DNA from: Pseudomonas sp. Seg1
Lineage (GTDB): Bacteria > Pseudomonadota > Gammaproteobacteria > Pseudomonadales > Pseudomonadaceae
Assembly (NCBI RefSeq): GCF_018326005.1
Contig: NZ_AP021903.1
Span: 5,197,001-5,261,000 of the forward strand
Reading direction: 5' to 3'
Length of the DNA stretch: 64,000 bases
In this document: piece by piece, positions 29,795 to 39,082 of the stretch
Layout: each line of letters begins with the position of its first letter
Numbering within the stretch: the first letter of the stretch is position 1
The notes under the pieces: model-generated
Databases searched by the model: none
Told to the model about the DNA's origin: nothing
Seen by the model: the letters and a program-made list of their open reading frames with translations, nothing else
Program-made: the position numbers and the translations under genes

Positions 29795-31162
29795 ATGAGT
29801 TATCGCTACAAGGTCGCGTCGATCTTCCTGATCGGCTTCTTTATCGACTGCATCAATATCTTCATGTCGGCCGTGGCCTTGCCCAGCCTGTCGGCAACGC
29901 TGCACGTCAGCAGCGCGTCCGTGGCGTGGGTCGCCAACGCCTACATTCTCGGGCTGACCCTGATCATCCCACTGAGCACCTGGCTGGCCGCGCGTTTCGG
30001 TAGTCGGAACGTGCTCACCGCTTCAATGCTGCTGTTCAGCGTAGCGGTGTGGATGTGCGGGCTGGCGAACAGTTTCGCGGAACTGGTGATCTGGCGTTTC
30101 GTGCAGGGCATCGGTGGCGGTCTGCTGATACCGGTCGGGCAGGCGCTGACGTTCAATCTGTTTCAGGGTGAGCAACGAGCGAAGATCTCCACGCTGGTGA
30201 TGGCGGTTGCGTTGATTGCCCCGGCGATTTCACCGACGGTTGGCGGCTTCATCGTCGACAGCAGTTCATGGCGCTGGGTGTTTTACAGCAATGTGCCGTT
30301 CTCGCTGATCGCGGCTGGATTGTCGTGGCGGTGGATCAAGGAAGCGAAAACGGGCGACCTGTCACGCCCGGACATCAAAGGCCTGTTGCTGGTGAGTACG
30401 GCACTCGCCAGCCTGCTGATGGGCATGTCGCTGTATGGCGGCGACGCCCGGACCTGGCTGGCCATGGCCTGCATCGCAGCGGGCCTGCTGTTCATAGCGC
30501 TGTACCTGCGCCATTACCGCCAGTCGCGCCACGCAATCATCGATCTGAGCTTGCTCAGCAGCACGCGGCTCAGCACGTCGATCTTCATCTATTACGCGAT
30601 TCCCGGCGTGTTCACCGGGGTCAATCTGTTGAGCATCTTCTTCCTGCAGAACACCCTGCACTTCAGCGCCCGGCTGACCGGCGCATTCATGATTGTCTAC
30701 GCCATCGGCGCGTTCATCGCGATGACCATTGGCGGCCGGGTCTACAACCGGGTCGGCGCCAGGCGCCTGTTCATCCTCGGCATGCTGTTGCACAGCGCCG
30801 GCATCGTCACCCTCACACAGGTGAATGCGCCGAGCGATCTCTGGCTGATTGTCATCGCCTACAGCCTGATGGGCATTGGCGGCGGCATCGGTGCGAACAC
30901 CGCGCAAACCACCTCACTGATGGATTTCAACGGCAGCGACACGCACAAAGCCAGCGTGATCTGGAACATCAATCGGCAGCTGTCATTCAGCCTCGGTGCC
31001 GCGCTGTTTCTGATGATTTTCAACCTGCTGCTCAAGCCGTTCGACGCCCCTTCGGCCTATCACGCGACTTTTGCGATTGCGGCGTTGGTCGGCCTGTTCC
31101 CGCTGTTTTTGATGAGTCAATTGAACCCTGCAAAGGCAAACCATGAACAACAACCCGATTGA
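29795..31162 (+). CDS. MFS transporter, DHA2/EmrB-like
   Basis: 455 residues, about 14 hydrophobic segments. Motif C-like region and family blocks: VAWVANAYILGLTLIIPLST, WRFVQGIGGGLLIPVGQA, SPTVGGFIVDSSSWRWVFY. These are typical of drug-efflux permeases of the EmrB/QacA type. AAAGGGG precedes the ATG. Substrate unknown. It overlaps the next gene by 20 bases. Confidence 0.92.
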   Translation: MSYRYKVASIFLIGFFIDCINIFMSAVALPSLSATLHVSSASVAWVANAYILGLTLIIPLSTWLAARFGSRNVLTASMLLFSVAVWMCGLANSFAELVIWRFVQGIGGGLLIPVGQALTFNLFQGEQRAKISTLVMAVALIAPAISPTVGGFIVDSSSWRWVFYSNVPFSLIAAGLSWRWIKEAKTGDLSRPDIKGLLLVSTALASLLMGMSLYGGDARTWLAMACIAAGLLFIALYLRHYRQSRHAIIDLSLLSSTRLSTSIFIYYAIPGVFTGVNLLSIFFLQNTLHFSARLTGAFMIVYAIGAFIAMTIGGRVYNRVGARRLFILGMLLHSAGIVTLTQVNAPSDLWLIVIAYSLMGIGGGIGANTAQTTSLMDFNGSDTHKASVIWNINRQLSFSLGAALFLMIFNLLLKPFDAPSAYHATFAIAALVGLFPLFLMSQLNPAKANHEQQPD

Positions 31163-31556
31163 ACTAGCGCAACACAGCATTCACCACGTGCATGAACTGA
31201 TTCACCGCGTGTTTACCGATACTGACGGCAGCGGCGCAGCCACCATCGCACCGCTGATGGACGCCTTCGCCAAGGACTTCAGCATGGTCACCACCTCGGG
31301 AGTGACGGTTGATCGAGCGCAGGTCGAACAACTGTTCAGGCGAAATGTGGGTGGCAGGCCGGGGCTTGAGATCGTTATAAGTGATCTGCACACGGTCTGG
31401 CAGGAAGGCGAAACGATTGCGCTGAGCTATACCGAAACCCATCGCCAGGGTGAGAACGTCACCTCACGCGTCTCGGTAGCGATTCTGCGAGTCCAGGCAG
31501 ACCGTGTTGAGTGGCAATACCTGCATGAAACTGCGTTCACCCCGACTAACGGTTAA
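31143..31556 (+). CDS. NTF2-like (SnoaL/DUF4440-type) protein
   Basis: 137 residues with the pattern of the NTF2-like cone fold: helix-rich start (IHHVHELIHRVFT), LMDAFAKDFSMVTTSGVTVD, then strands IVISDLHTVWQEGETIALSY and VEWQYLHETAF. AAAGG stands 6 bases before the ATG. Translationally coupled to the MFS gene, so it probably acts on or senses the same compound. No catalytic residues can be assigned. Confidence 0.75.
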   Translation: MNNNPIELAQHSIHHVHELIHRVFTDTDGSGAATIAPLMDAFAKDFSMVTTSGVTVDRAQVEQLFRRNVGGRPGLEIVISDLHTVWQEGETIALSYTETHRQGENVTSRVSVAILRVQADRVEWQYLHETAFTPTNG

Positions 31557-31563
31557 AAGCTCG

Positions 31564-31608
31564 TTCGGTTTTCCGAACGCGACTTTGCGGTCGATTCGGT
31601 TAACCGGA
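31564..31608. promoter_or_regulatory. two AauR binding sites upstream of aatJ
   Basis: TTCGG-TTTT-CCGAA at 31564-31577 matches perfectly the TTCGG-N4-CCGAA consensus I recall for AauR of P. putida. TTCGG-TTAA-CCGGA at 31595-31608 matches with one change. The centres are 31 bases apart, three helical turns, and about 100 bases upstream of the sigma-54 promoter: normal enhancer geometry. Confidence 0.88.
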
Positions 31609-31684
31609 TCAGTTGTGGCGAAAAATACCGCCACAAAAACTTAATCACCTTGTAAATCAGCCAGTTAACCTTCGACGACTGGTC

Positions 31685-31700
31685 TGGCACGACTCATGCT
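31685..31700 (+). promoter_or_regulatory. sigma-54 promoter of aatJQMP
   Basis: TGGCACGACTCATGCT: GG at 31686-31687 and GC at 31698-31699 have the exact -24/-12 spacing of the TGGCAC-N5-TTGC consensus. It lies 117 bases before the aatJ ATG and downstream of two AauR sites, as expected for an AauR-RpoN-activated operon. Confidence 0.88.
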
Positions 31701-31816
31701 CTACACTCTCTCGACGAATGCCTGCTGTGCCAACACTTCAGGAGCCGTCAGGCATTCGAAGCACAAAAGGGCCGACAAACTGGCTCCATAAAAAAAACAA
31801 TGTCGAGGAAAATTTG

Positions 31817-32731
31817 ATGCGCATCGTTCCCCATATCCTGGGCGCAGCCATTGCTGCCGCTCTGATCAGCACGCCAGTTTTCGCCGCCGAACTCACCGGC
31901 ACCCTGAAGAAGATCAAAGAGTCCGGTGTGATCACCCTGGGCCACCGCGACGCCTCCATCCCGTTTTCCTACATCGCTGATGCGTCGGGCAAGCCAGTCG
32001 GCTACTCCCACGACATCCAGCTGGCCATCGTCGAAGCGATCAAAAAAGACCTCGACCTGCCAAACCTGCAAGTCAAATACAACCTGGTGACCTCGCAAAC
32101 CCGTATCCCGCTGGTGCAGAACGGCACCGTGGACGTCGAGTGCGGCTCCACCACCAACAACGTCGAGCGTCAGCAGCAAGTTGACTTCTCCGTCGGCATC
32201 TTCGAAATCGGTACTCGCCTGCTGTCCAAGAAAGGCTCCCAGTACAAGGATTTCGATGACCTGAAAGGCAAGAACGTCGTGACCACCGCCGGTACCACGT
32301 CCGAGCGCATCCTCAAGTCGATGAACGCCGACAAGCAGATGGGCATGAACGTCATCTCCGCCAAAGACCACGGCGAATCCTTCCAGATGCTGGAATCGGG
32401 TCGTGCCGTTGCATTCATGATGGACGACGCCCTGCTGGCCGGCGAAGCCGCCAAAGCCAAGAAGGCTGATGACTGGGCCGTCACCGGCACCCCACAGTCG
32501 TACGAAATCTACGGTTGCATGATGCGCAAAGGCGACGAGCCGTTCAAAAAGGCTGTCGACGATGCGATCAAGGCAACCTATGCATCGGGCGCGATCAACA
32601 AGATCTACGACAAGTGGTTCATGCAACCGATCCCGCCAAAAGGCCTGAACCTGAACTTCCCGATGAGCGACGAACTCAAGGCCCTGATCGCCAATCCGAC
32701 CGACAAAGCGGCTGACGACAAGAAATCCTGA
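31817..32731 (+). CDS. aatJ: glutamate/aspartate ABC transporter substrate-binding protein
   Basis: 304-residue periplasmic protein for acidic amino acids. Signal peptide MRIVPHILGAAIAAALISTP, cleavage near VFA-AEL; SBP family 3 domain with VITLGHRDASIPFSYIAD and VDVECGSTTNNVERQQQVDF, the block typical of GltI. GAGGA lies 7 bases before the ATG. First gene of aatJQMP under sigma-54/AauR control; the longer frame from 31613 would include the promoter and is rejected. Confidence 0.95.
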   Translation: MRIVPHILGAAIAAALISTPVFAAELTGTLKKIKESGVITLGHRDASIPFSYIADASGKPVGYSHDIQLAIVEAIKKDLDLPNLQVKYNLVTSQTRIPLVQNGTVDVECGSTTNNVERQQQVDFSVGIFEIGTRLLSKKGSQYKDFDDLKGKNVVTTAGTTSERILKSMNADKQMGMNVISAKDHGESFQMLESGRAVAFMMDDALLAGEAAKAKKADDWAVTGTPQSYEIYGCMMRKGDEPFKKAVDDAIKATYASGAINKIYDKWFMQPIPPKGLNLNFPMSDELKALIANPTDKAADDKKS

Positions 32732-32748
32732 TTTCTGACTAACCTTAT

Positions 32749-32777
32749 CTCCTGAAGGGGCGCAGCCCTTTCAGGAG
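32749..32777 (+). terminator. stem-loop between aatJ and aatQ
   Basis: ctcctgaaggg pairs with ccctttcaggag with one bulge; only TTTG follows. Likely a partial terminator or mRNA-stabilising hairpin, which would explain excess binding protein over permease, as in other ABC operons. Confidence 0.6.
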
Positions 32778-32924
32778 TTTGTCACTCCCTGCTGGCACTT
32801 TTTTGGAAACACTCGAACCGGTGGCTGTCGAGCCGATCGCGTGTGCCTGACCGTCAAGGTCAGGGAGGGAACGGAGTTCCCCAAGCGGGCACTTGTACAT
32901 CGATCGAATCGAGGGGAGACCCTA

Positions 32925-33671
32925 ATGAATTACAACTGGGACTGGGGCGTGTTCTTCAAGTCCACCGGCGTGGGCAGCGAGACTTATCTCGACTGGTTCA
33001 TCTCCGGGCTGGGCTGGACCATTGCCATCGCCATCGTGGCCTGGATCATCGCCCTGCTGCTGGGCTCGATACTGGGTGTCATGCGCACCGTGCCGAACCG
33101 CATCGTGTCGGGCATTGCGACCTGCTACGTCGAGCTGTTCCGTAACGTGCCGCTGCTGGTTCAGCTGTTCATCTGGTACTTCCTGGTGCCCGATCTGCTG
33201 CCGCCGGACCTGCAAGAGTGGTACAAGCAGGACCTCAACCCGACCACCTCGGCTTACCTGAGCGTCGTTGTGTGCCTGGGCCTGTTCACCGCCGCGCGCG
33301 TCTGCGAACAAGTGCGCACCGGCATCCAGGCGCTGCCGCGTGGCCAGGAATCGGCCGCCCGTGCGATGGGTTTCAAGCTGCCACAGATCTACTGGAACGT
33401 GCTGCTGCCCCAGGCCTACCGGATCATCATTCCGCCGCTTACCTCGGAATTTCTGAACGTGTTCAAGAACTCCTCCGTGGCGTCCTTGATCGGTCTGATG
33501 GAACTGCTCGCGCAGACCAAACAGACCGCCGAATTCTCGGCCAACCTGTTCGAAGCGTTCACCCTGGCGACCCTGATCTATTTCACCCTGAACATGAGCC
33601 TGATGCTGCTGATGCGCCTGGTCGAGAAGAAAGTTGCCGTGCCCGGCCTGATCTCCGTGGGGGGTAAATAA
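32925..33671 (+). CDS. aatQ: glutamate/aspartate ABC transporter permease
   Basis: 248-residue inner-membrane permease of the HisMQ/GltJ type. MNYNWDWGVFFKSTGVGSET is a typical start; the EAA loop reads ESAARAMGFKLPQIYWNVLL. GAGGGGAG lies just before the ATG. Pairs with AatM and AatP for uptake of the amino acid delivered by AatJ. Confidence 0.95.
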   Translation: MNYNWDWGVFFKSTGVGSETYLDWFISGLGWTIAIAIVAWIIALLLGSILGVMRTVPNRIVSGIATCYVELFRNVPLLVQLFIWYFLVPDLLPPDLQEWYKQDLNPTTSAYLSVVVCLGLFTAARVCEQVRTGIQALPRGQESAARAMGFKLPQIYWNVLLPQAYRIIIPPLTSEFLNVFKNSSVASLIGLMELLAQTKQTAEFSANLFEAFTLATLIYFTLNMSLMLLMRLVEKKVAVPGLISVGGK

Positions 33672-34342
33672 TGGAATTCGATTTCAGTGGCATCGTCCCG
33701 GCCATTCCCGGTTTGTGGAACGGCATGGTGATGACCCTCAAGCTGATGGCCATGGGCGTGGTGGGCGGGATCATTCTCGGCACCATTCTCGCGCTGTGCC
33801 GGCTGTCGCATAACAAACTGCTGTCGAACGTTGCCGGCGCGTACGTCAACTATTTCCGTTCGATCCCGCTGCTGCTGGTGATCACCTGGTTCTATCTGGC
33901 GGTGCCGTTCGTGCTGCGCTGGATCACCGGCGAAGACACCCCGATCGGCGCGTTCACCTCGTGCATCGTCGCGTTCATGATGTTCGAAGCGGCGTACTTC
34001 TGCGAAATCGTCCGGGCCGGCGTGCAGTCGATCCCGAAAGGCCAGATGGGCGCGGCGCAAGCGCTGGGCATGAGCTACGGGCAGATGATGCGCCTGATCA
34101 TCCTGCCCCAGGCGTTCCGCAAGATGACCCCGTTGCTGCTGCAACAGTCGATCATCCTGTTCCAGGACACCTCGCTGGTTTACACCGTGGGCCTGGTGGA
34201 CTTCCTCAACGCCTCCCGCGCCAGTGGCGACATCATTGGCCGCTCCAATGAGTTCCTGATTTTCGCGGGGCTCGTGTACTTCATCATCAGCTTCGCCGCC
34301 TCGCGGTTGGTCAAGCGTCTGCAAAAAAGGTTCGCCGTATGA
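33671..34342 (+). CDS. aatM: glutamate/aspartate ABC transporter permease
   Basis: 223-residue partner permease (GltK type). EAA loop [20 protein letters not shown]; about five membrane helices. The start overlaps the aatQ stop by one base (TAATG), showing tight coupling. Confidence 0.95.
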   Translation: MEFDFSGIVPAIPGLWNGMVMTLKLMAMGVVGGIILGTILALCRLSHNKLLSNVAGAYVNYFRSIPLLLVITWFYLAVPFVLRWITGEDTPIGAFTSCIVAFMMFEAAYFCEIVRAGVQSIPKGQMGAAQALGMSYGQMMRLIILPQAFRKMTPLLLQQSIILFQDTSLVYTVGLVDFLNASRASGDIIGRSNEFLIFAGLVYFIISFAASRLVKRLQKRFAV

Positions 34343-35073
34343 TCTCTATCAAGAACATCAACAAGTGGTATGGGGACTTCCAGGTGCTGACTGATTGCAG
34401 CACCGAGGTCAAAAAAGGCGAAGTGATCGTGGTCTGCGGCCCGTCGGGTTCCGGCAAATCGACCCTGATCAAATGCGTCAACGCGCTGGAACCGTTCCAG
34501 AAAGGTGACATCGTCGTCGACGGCACTTCGATTGCCGACCCGAAGACCAACCTGCCGAAACTGCGTTCGCGCGTGGGCATGGTGTTCCAGCATTTCGAAC
34601 TGTTCCCGCACCTGACCATCACCGAAAACCTGACCATCGCGCAGATCAAGGTGTTGGGCCGCAGCAAGGAAGAGGCGACCAAGAAAGGTCTGCAACTGCT
34701 CGAGCGCGTTGGCTTGTCGGCCCACGCCCACAAGCACCCGGGCCAACTGTCCGGCGGTCAGCAACAGCGTGTGGCGATTGCCCGTGCGCTGGCGATGGAC
34801 CCGATCGTCATGCTGTTTGACGAACCGACCTCGGCGCTCGACCCGGAGATGGTCAACGAAGTGCTCGACGTGATGGTGCAACTGGCTCACGAAGGCATGA
34901 CCATGATGTGCGTGACCCACGAAATGGGTTTCGCCCGCAAAGTGGCTGACCGCGTGATTTTCATGGATGCCGGCAAGATCATCGAAGACTGCCCGAAAGA
35001 AGAGTTCTTCGGCGACATCAACGCCCGCTCCGAACGCGCGCAGCACTTCCTCGAGAAAATCCTGCAGCACTAA
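34339..35073 (+). CDS. aatP: glutamate/aspartate ABC transporter ATP-binding protein
   Basis: 244-residue ATPase of the GltL/GlnQ type. Walker [16 protein letters not shown], signature [15 protein letters not shown], Walker [13 protein letters not shown], switch [13 protein letters not shown]. Overlaps aatM by 4 bases; last gene of the uptake operon before a hairpin and a long repeat. Confidence 0.96.
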   Translation: MISIKNINKWYGDFQVLTDCSTEVKKGEVIVVCGPSGSGKSTLIKCVNALEPFQKGDIVVDGTSIADPKTNLPKLRSRVGMVFQHFELFPHLTITENLTIAQIKVLGRSKEEATKKGLQLLERVGLSAHAHKHPGQLSGGQQQRVAIARALAMDPIVMLFDEPTSALDPEMVNEVLDVMVQLAHEGMTMMCVTHEMGFARKVADRVIFMDAGKIIEDCPKEEFFGDINARSERAQHFLEKILQH

Positions 35074-35081
35074 AAGCACCA

Positions 35082-35109
35082 ACCCGCTCCCCGACTATGG
35101 GGAGCGGGC
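35082..35109 (+). terminator. hairpin after aatP
   Basis: Perfect 11-bp GC-rich stem acccgctcccc / ggggagcgggt-like with a 6-base loop, 8 bases after the aatP stop, but no T-run follows. A weak terminator or an mRNA 3'-end stabiliser. Confidence 0.45.
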
Positions 35110-35128
35110 TGCCTGACAATGAGATCCC

Positions 35129-35251
35129 CTGTGGCGAGGGGATTTATCCCCGATTGGGCTGCGAAGCGGCCCCAGCACTTCAAAGTCAAACAGCGTGCAT
35201 AGGTTTGACGACTGCTGCGCAGCCGATCGGGGATAAATCCCCTCGCCACAG
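35129..35251. repeat. long inverted repeat, 'gcgaggggatttatcccc' family, copy 2
   Basis: Arms ctgtggcgaggggatttatc and ggataaatcccctcgccaca identical to copy 1; the centre differs in length and sequence. It fills most of the aatP-aauS gap, so aauS needs its own promoter close to 35252-35314 or reads through. Confidence 0.9.
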
Positions 35252-35314
35252 AGTTCACCTCCAAACCAGCGGTGATTCACAAACAAGTGTTGTGGTTGAC
35301 CCAAGGCATCTGTG

Positions 35315-37216
35315 ATGAAATGCGACCCCACTCTCTATCGCGCCGCGCCGCCATCACTTGCCGTGAAGCCCCGTCTGATTCGTCATCTGTTCCTGCCGCC
35401 ACTGGTCATCGCGCTGATGATCGGTCTGGGTTTTATCGGCTTCTGGACCAGTGAGCATTTCGGCATTCGCAGCCTTAGCGAGAACGGCCAGCGTCAGCTG
35501 GAACTGCACGCCCGCGCGGTCGAAAGCGAGATCAGCAAATACACCTACCTGCCCAGCCTGCTGGAACTGGAAACCAGTGTCCCGCAACTGCTGGCCGAGC
35601 CGACGCCGGAACACCGGCAAACGGTCAACGACTACCTCGAAGGCCTGAATCGGCGCAGCCGCAGTCGGGCCATCTATGTGATGGACACCACCGGCCGCGT
35701 CATGGCCACCAGCAACTGGCGCGATGTCGACAGTTACCTGGGTGAAGACCTGTCCTTCCGCGCCTATTTTCAAAAAGCCGTACGCGGCGAACCCGGCCGG
35801 TTCTACGGAATTGGCAGCACCAACGGCGAACCCGGTTACTACCTCGCCCATGGTCTCGAAGAACACGGCAAGATTGTCGGCGTCGCGGTGGTCAAGGTGC
35901 GCCTCGAAGCCATGGAAGAACGCTGGCAACGGGCGCGTCTCGAAGCCTTTGTCAGCGATGAAAACGGCATCATCATTCTCTCCAGCGATCCGGCCCGGCG
36001 CCTCAAATCGGTAGTGCCGTTGAGTGACGAGACCAAAGAGAAACTCGCCCGCAGCCTGCAGTACTACTGGTTCCCGCTCAACGAACTGCAACCGCTGGCC
36101 CGCGAAACATTGGCCGAGGGCGTAGAAAAACTCACCTTCCCGGCCAACAGCGAAGTTGATTCCGACGAAGAAAACATCAGTTATCTGGCGCAGACCCGCC
36201 TCTTGAGCGATACGCCGTGGAATTTCACCCTGCTCACGCCGTTGCAGGATCTGCGCCGTGAAGCGATCAATCAGGGGATTCTGGTCGCCGTCGCGTTTGC
36301 CTTGGTGGCGTTTCTGCTGATCGCCTGGAACGAGCGGCGCAAGGTCATCGCCACCCGCCTCGCCGCCCGCGAAGCCTTGCAGGAAGCCAACAACCAACTG
36401 GAGCGTCGGATTACCGAACGCACCGCCGACCTGCGCGCCAGCAACGATCGATTGAAAAGCCAGATCCGTGAACGGCGCCAGGCTGAAGAGACGTTGCGCC
36501 GCGCTCAGGATGAACTGGTCCAGGCCGGAAAACTGGCCGCCATTGGCCAGATGTCCACCAGCATCGCCCACGAATTGAATCAGCCACTGGCGGCGATGCG
36601 CACGTTGTCGGGCAACACCGTACGTTTTCTGGAGCGTGGTCAGCTCGATGTCGCCAGCACCAATCTCAAGACCATCAACGACCTGATCGACCGCATGGGC
36701 CGTATCACCGCCAGCCTGCGTTCGTTTGCCCGCCGGGGTGACAATCAGGGCCAGGCCAGCCTCGGCAAAGCCGTGGACGCGGCGCTGCAGTTGCTCGGCG
36801 CACGGCTGGAAAACCCGGCATTGCAACTGCACCGGCAATTTATTGATGTGCAGTTGCACATTGACCAGACCCGCCTCGAACAGATTCTGGTCAACCTGAT
36901 CGGCAATGCCCTCGACGCCATGCAAGCGCAACCGCTGCCACAACTGTGGCTGGAAGGTGAAGAGTTCAACGGCAAATATCGCCTTCGGGTGCGCGACAAC
37001 GGCCACGGTGTCGACGCCGAAGCGCGCAAGCATCTGTTCGAACCGTTCTTCACCACCAAACCCGGCGAGCAAGGCCTGGGTCTGGGCCTGACCCTTTCCG
37101 CCAGCCTCGCCGCCGCCACCGGTGGCCATCTGGGTGTCGAACACCCCGGTGGCGGTGGTACCACCTTCGTCCTCAGTTTACCGTTGGTAAGCCCTACTCC
37201 TGCCGAGCCAATATGA
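35315..37216 (+). CDS. aauS: sensor histidine kinase for acidic amino acids
   Basis: 633 residues, DctB-like. Membrane helix at ~25-45, a periplasmic double-PAS-like sensor region (IYVMDTTGRVMATSNW, GYYLAHGLEEHGKIVGVAVV), second helix at ~328-346, a coiled-coil linker, then the kinase: phospho-acceptor His419 in TSIAHELNQPLAAM, N box LVNLIGNALDAM, G boxes DNGHGV and GLGLGLTLS. ATG 35315 has AAGG upstream; a GTG one codon earlier is possible. Overlaps aauR by 4 bases. Adjacent to the operon it is expected to control. Confidence 0.93.
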   Translation: MKCDPTLYRAAPPSLAVKPRLIRHLFLPPLVIALMIGLGFIGFWTSEHFGIRSLSENGQRQLELHARAVESEISKYTYLPSLLELETSVPQLLAEPTPEHRQTVNDYLEGLNRRSRSRAIYVMDTTGRVMATSNWRDVDSYLGEDLSFRAYFQKAVRGEPGRFYGIGSTNGEPGYYLAHGLEEHGKIVGVAVVKVRLEAMEERWQRARLEAFVSDENGIIILSSDPARRLKSVVPLSDETKEKLARSLQYYWFPLNELQPLARETLAEGVEKLTFPANSEVDSDEENISYLAQTRLLSDTPWNFTLLTPLQDLRREAINQGILVAVAFALVAFLLIAWNERRKVIATRLAAREALQEANNQLERRITERTADLRASNDRLKSQIRERRQAEETLRRAQDELVQAGKLAAIGQMSTSIAHELNQPLAAMRTLSGNTVRFLERGQLDVASTNLKTINDLIDRMGRITASLRSFARRGDNQGQASLGKAVDAALQLLGARLENPALQLHRQFIDVQLHIDQTRLEQILVNLIGNALDAMQAQPLPQLWLEGEEFNGKYRLRVRDNGHGVDAEARKHLFEPFFTTKPGEQGLGLGLTLSASLAAATGGHLGVEHPGGGGTTFVLSLPLVSPTPAEPI

Positions 37217-38541
37217 ACCACGACCTTAGTGTGCTGATCGTCGAAGACGACCCCCATGTGCTGCTCGGCTGCCAGCAAGCGCTGACACTGGAAGACATTC
37301 CCTGCGTCGGTGTCGGCAGTGCCGAAGAGGCGCTGGAGCGTGTCGGCGACAACTTTGCCGGGATCGTCATCAGCGACATTCGTCTGCCGGGCATCGATGG
37401 CCTGGAGTTGCTGACCCGCCTCAAGCAACGCGACCGCAGCCTGCCAGTGGTGCTGATCACCGGTCACGGCGACATCTCCATGGCGGTCGGCGCGATGCAG
37501 AAAGGCGCCTACGACTTCATGGAAAAACCGTTCTCGCCGGAGCGTCTGGTCGACGTCGCCCGTCGTGCGCTGGAGCAACGCAGCCTCGCGCGCGAAGTCT
37601 CGTCGTTGCGTCGGCAACTGGCCGAGCGCGACTCCCTTGAAGGCCGGATCATCGGCCGTTCGCCGGCCATGCAGAACCTGCGTGAACTGATCGCCAACGT
37701 CGCCGACACTTCGGCCAACGTCTTGATCGAAGGCGAGACTGGCACGGGTAAGGAATTGGTCGCCCGTTGCCTGCACGATTTCAGCCGCCGTCACAGCAAG
37801 CAGTTCGTCGCGTTGAACTGCGGTGGTCTGCCGGAAAACCTTTTCGAAAGCGAGATCTTCGGCCACGAGGCCAACGCCTTTACCGGCGCCGGCAAACGCC
37901 GTATCGGCAAGATCGAACACGCCGACGGCGGCACGCTGTTCCTCGATGAGGTGGAAAGCATGCCGCTGCCGTTGCAGATCAAACTGCTGCGCGTGCTGCA
38001 GGAACGCACCCTCGAACGCCTCGGCTCGAACCAGAGCGTGGCGGTGGATTGCCGGGTGATCGCAGCGACCAAATCCGACCTCGACGAGTCGAGCAAGGCC
38101 GGCGAATTCCGCAGCGACCTGTATTACCGCCTCAACGTGGTCACGCTGGAATTGCCGCCATTGCGCGAGCGCCGCGAAGACATCCTGCAACTGTTCGAAC
38201 ACTTCACCCAGCAGTCGGCCCTGCGCTTCGACCGCGCCTTGCCGGAACTGGACAACCAGACCCTGTCGAGCCTGATGAGCCACGACTGGCCGGGCAATGT
38301 GCGTGAACTGCGCAACGTCGCCGAACGTTTCGCCCTCGGCCTGCCGGCCTTCAAGAAGTCCGGCGCGGGCAGTGCGGGTCAGGGTCTGGCGTTTGCCGAA
38401 GCGGTGGAAGCGTTCGAGCGCAACCTGCTCAGCGACGCCCTGCACCGCAGCGGCGGCAACCTGACCCAGGCCAGCCTGGAGCTGGGTATGGCCAAGACCA
38501 CGCTGTTCGACAAAGTCAAAAAATACGGGTTGAGCCACTGA
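37213..38541 (+). CDS. aauR: sigma-54-dependent response regulator of acidic amino acid uptake
   Basis: 442 residues, DctD-like. REC domain with Asp55 (IVISDIRLPG), AAA+ domain with Walker A EGETGTGKEL and arginine-finger region, and a Fis-type HTH at the end (GGNLTQASLELGMAKTTLFD). The sigma-54 contact loop, normally GAFTGA, reads NAFTGA (Asn221), first position changed. Binds the TTCGG-N4-CCGAA sites before aatJ. The stop overlaps glpM by one base. Confidence 0.93.
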   Translation: MNHDLSVLIVEDDPHVLLGCQQALTLEDIPCVGVGSAEEALERVGDNFAGIVISDIRLPGIDGLELLTRLKQRDRSLPVVLITGHGDISMAVGAMQKGAYDFMEKPFSPERLVDVARRALEQRSLAREVSSLRRQLAERDSLEGRIIGRSPAMQNLRELIANVADTSANVLIEGETGTGKELVARCLHDFSRRHSKQFVALNCGGLPENLFESEIFGHEANAFTGAGKRRIGKIEHADGGTLFLDEVESMPLPLQIKLLRVLQERTLERLGSNQSVAVDCRVIAATKSDLDESSKAGEFRSDLYYRLNVVTLELPPLRERREDILQLFEHFTQQSALRFDRALPELDNQTLSSLMSHDWPGNVRELRNVAERFALGLPAFKKSGAGSAGQGLAFAEAVEAFERNLLSDALHRSGGNLTQASLELGMAKTTLFDKVKKYGLSH

Positions 38542-38879
38542 TGGATCTGCTGCTGAAAGCCGCACTCGGTGCCGCGGTTGTCGTGATTCTCGCGGCACTG
38601 GCCAAGACCAGAAACTATTACATCGCGGGCCTGGTGCCGCTGTTTCCAACGTTTGCGCTGATCGCCCATTACATCGTTGGCAAGGGGCGCTCGGTGGATG
38701 ATCTGAAGACCACCATCGTCTTCGGGATGTGGTCGATCATTCCGTATTTTGTGTATCTGGCGACGTTGTATGTGATGGTCGACCGGTTGCGGCTGGAAGC
38801 GTCACTGGCCATCGCGGCGGTGGCCTGGTTGATGGCCGCCACTGTGTTGGTGACCGTTTGGGTGCGCCTGCACAGCTGA
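38541..38879 (+). CDS. glpM: GlpM-family membrane protein
   Basis: 112 residues, four hydrophobic helices, starting MDLLLKAALGAAVVVILAAL and containing AGLVPLFPTFALIAHYIVG. It matches, as I recall, GlpM of P. aeruginosa, a small inner-membrane protein linked to alginate production and encoded near glp genes. Coupled to aauR by TGATG. Function is not established. Confidence 0.85.
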   Translation: MDLLLKAALGAAVVVILAALAKTRNYYIAGLVPLFPTFALIAHYIVGKGRSVDDLKTTIVFGMWSIIPYFVYLATLYVMVDRLRLEASLAIAAVAWLMAATVLVTVWVRLHS

Positions 38880-39070
38880 CCCTCACCCCAGCCCTCTCCC
38901 TCCGGGAGAGGGGGCCGATCGAGGTGTCTTGCGTCTGACATCGACCTGAAAGATCCAGTCGATTATGGATTCGCTACAACACCCTCAGGTCGGCGTATCA
39001 CTCCAGCATCCCCCATTCAGTCCCCTCTCCCTCTGGGCGGTCCGACGTTTCGGGAGGGTCAGGGTGAGGG
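38880..39070. repeat. inverted pair of 'cctcaccccagccctctccc' elements
   Basis: cctcaccccagccctctccc with ccgggagaggg at the left end, and ctccctctgggcgg ... cgggagggtcagggtgaggg at the right, in opposite orientation, filling the gap between the convergent glpM and DsbA-like genes. Dispersed noncoding repeat. Confidence 0.8.
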
Positions 39071-39082
39071 GCTTTTAGCTTT

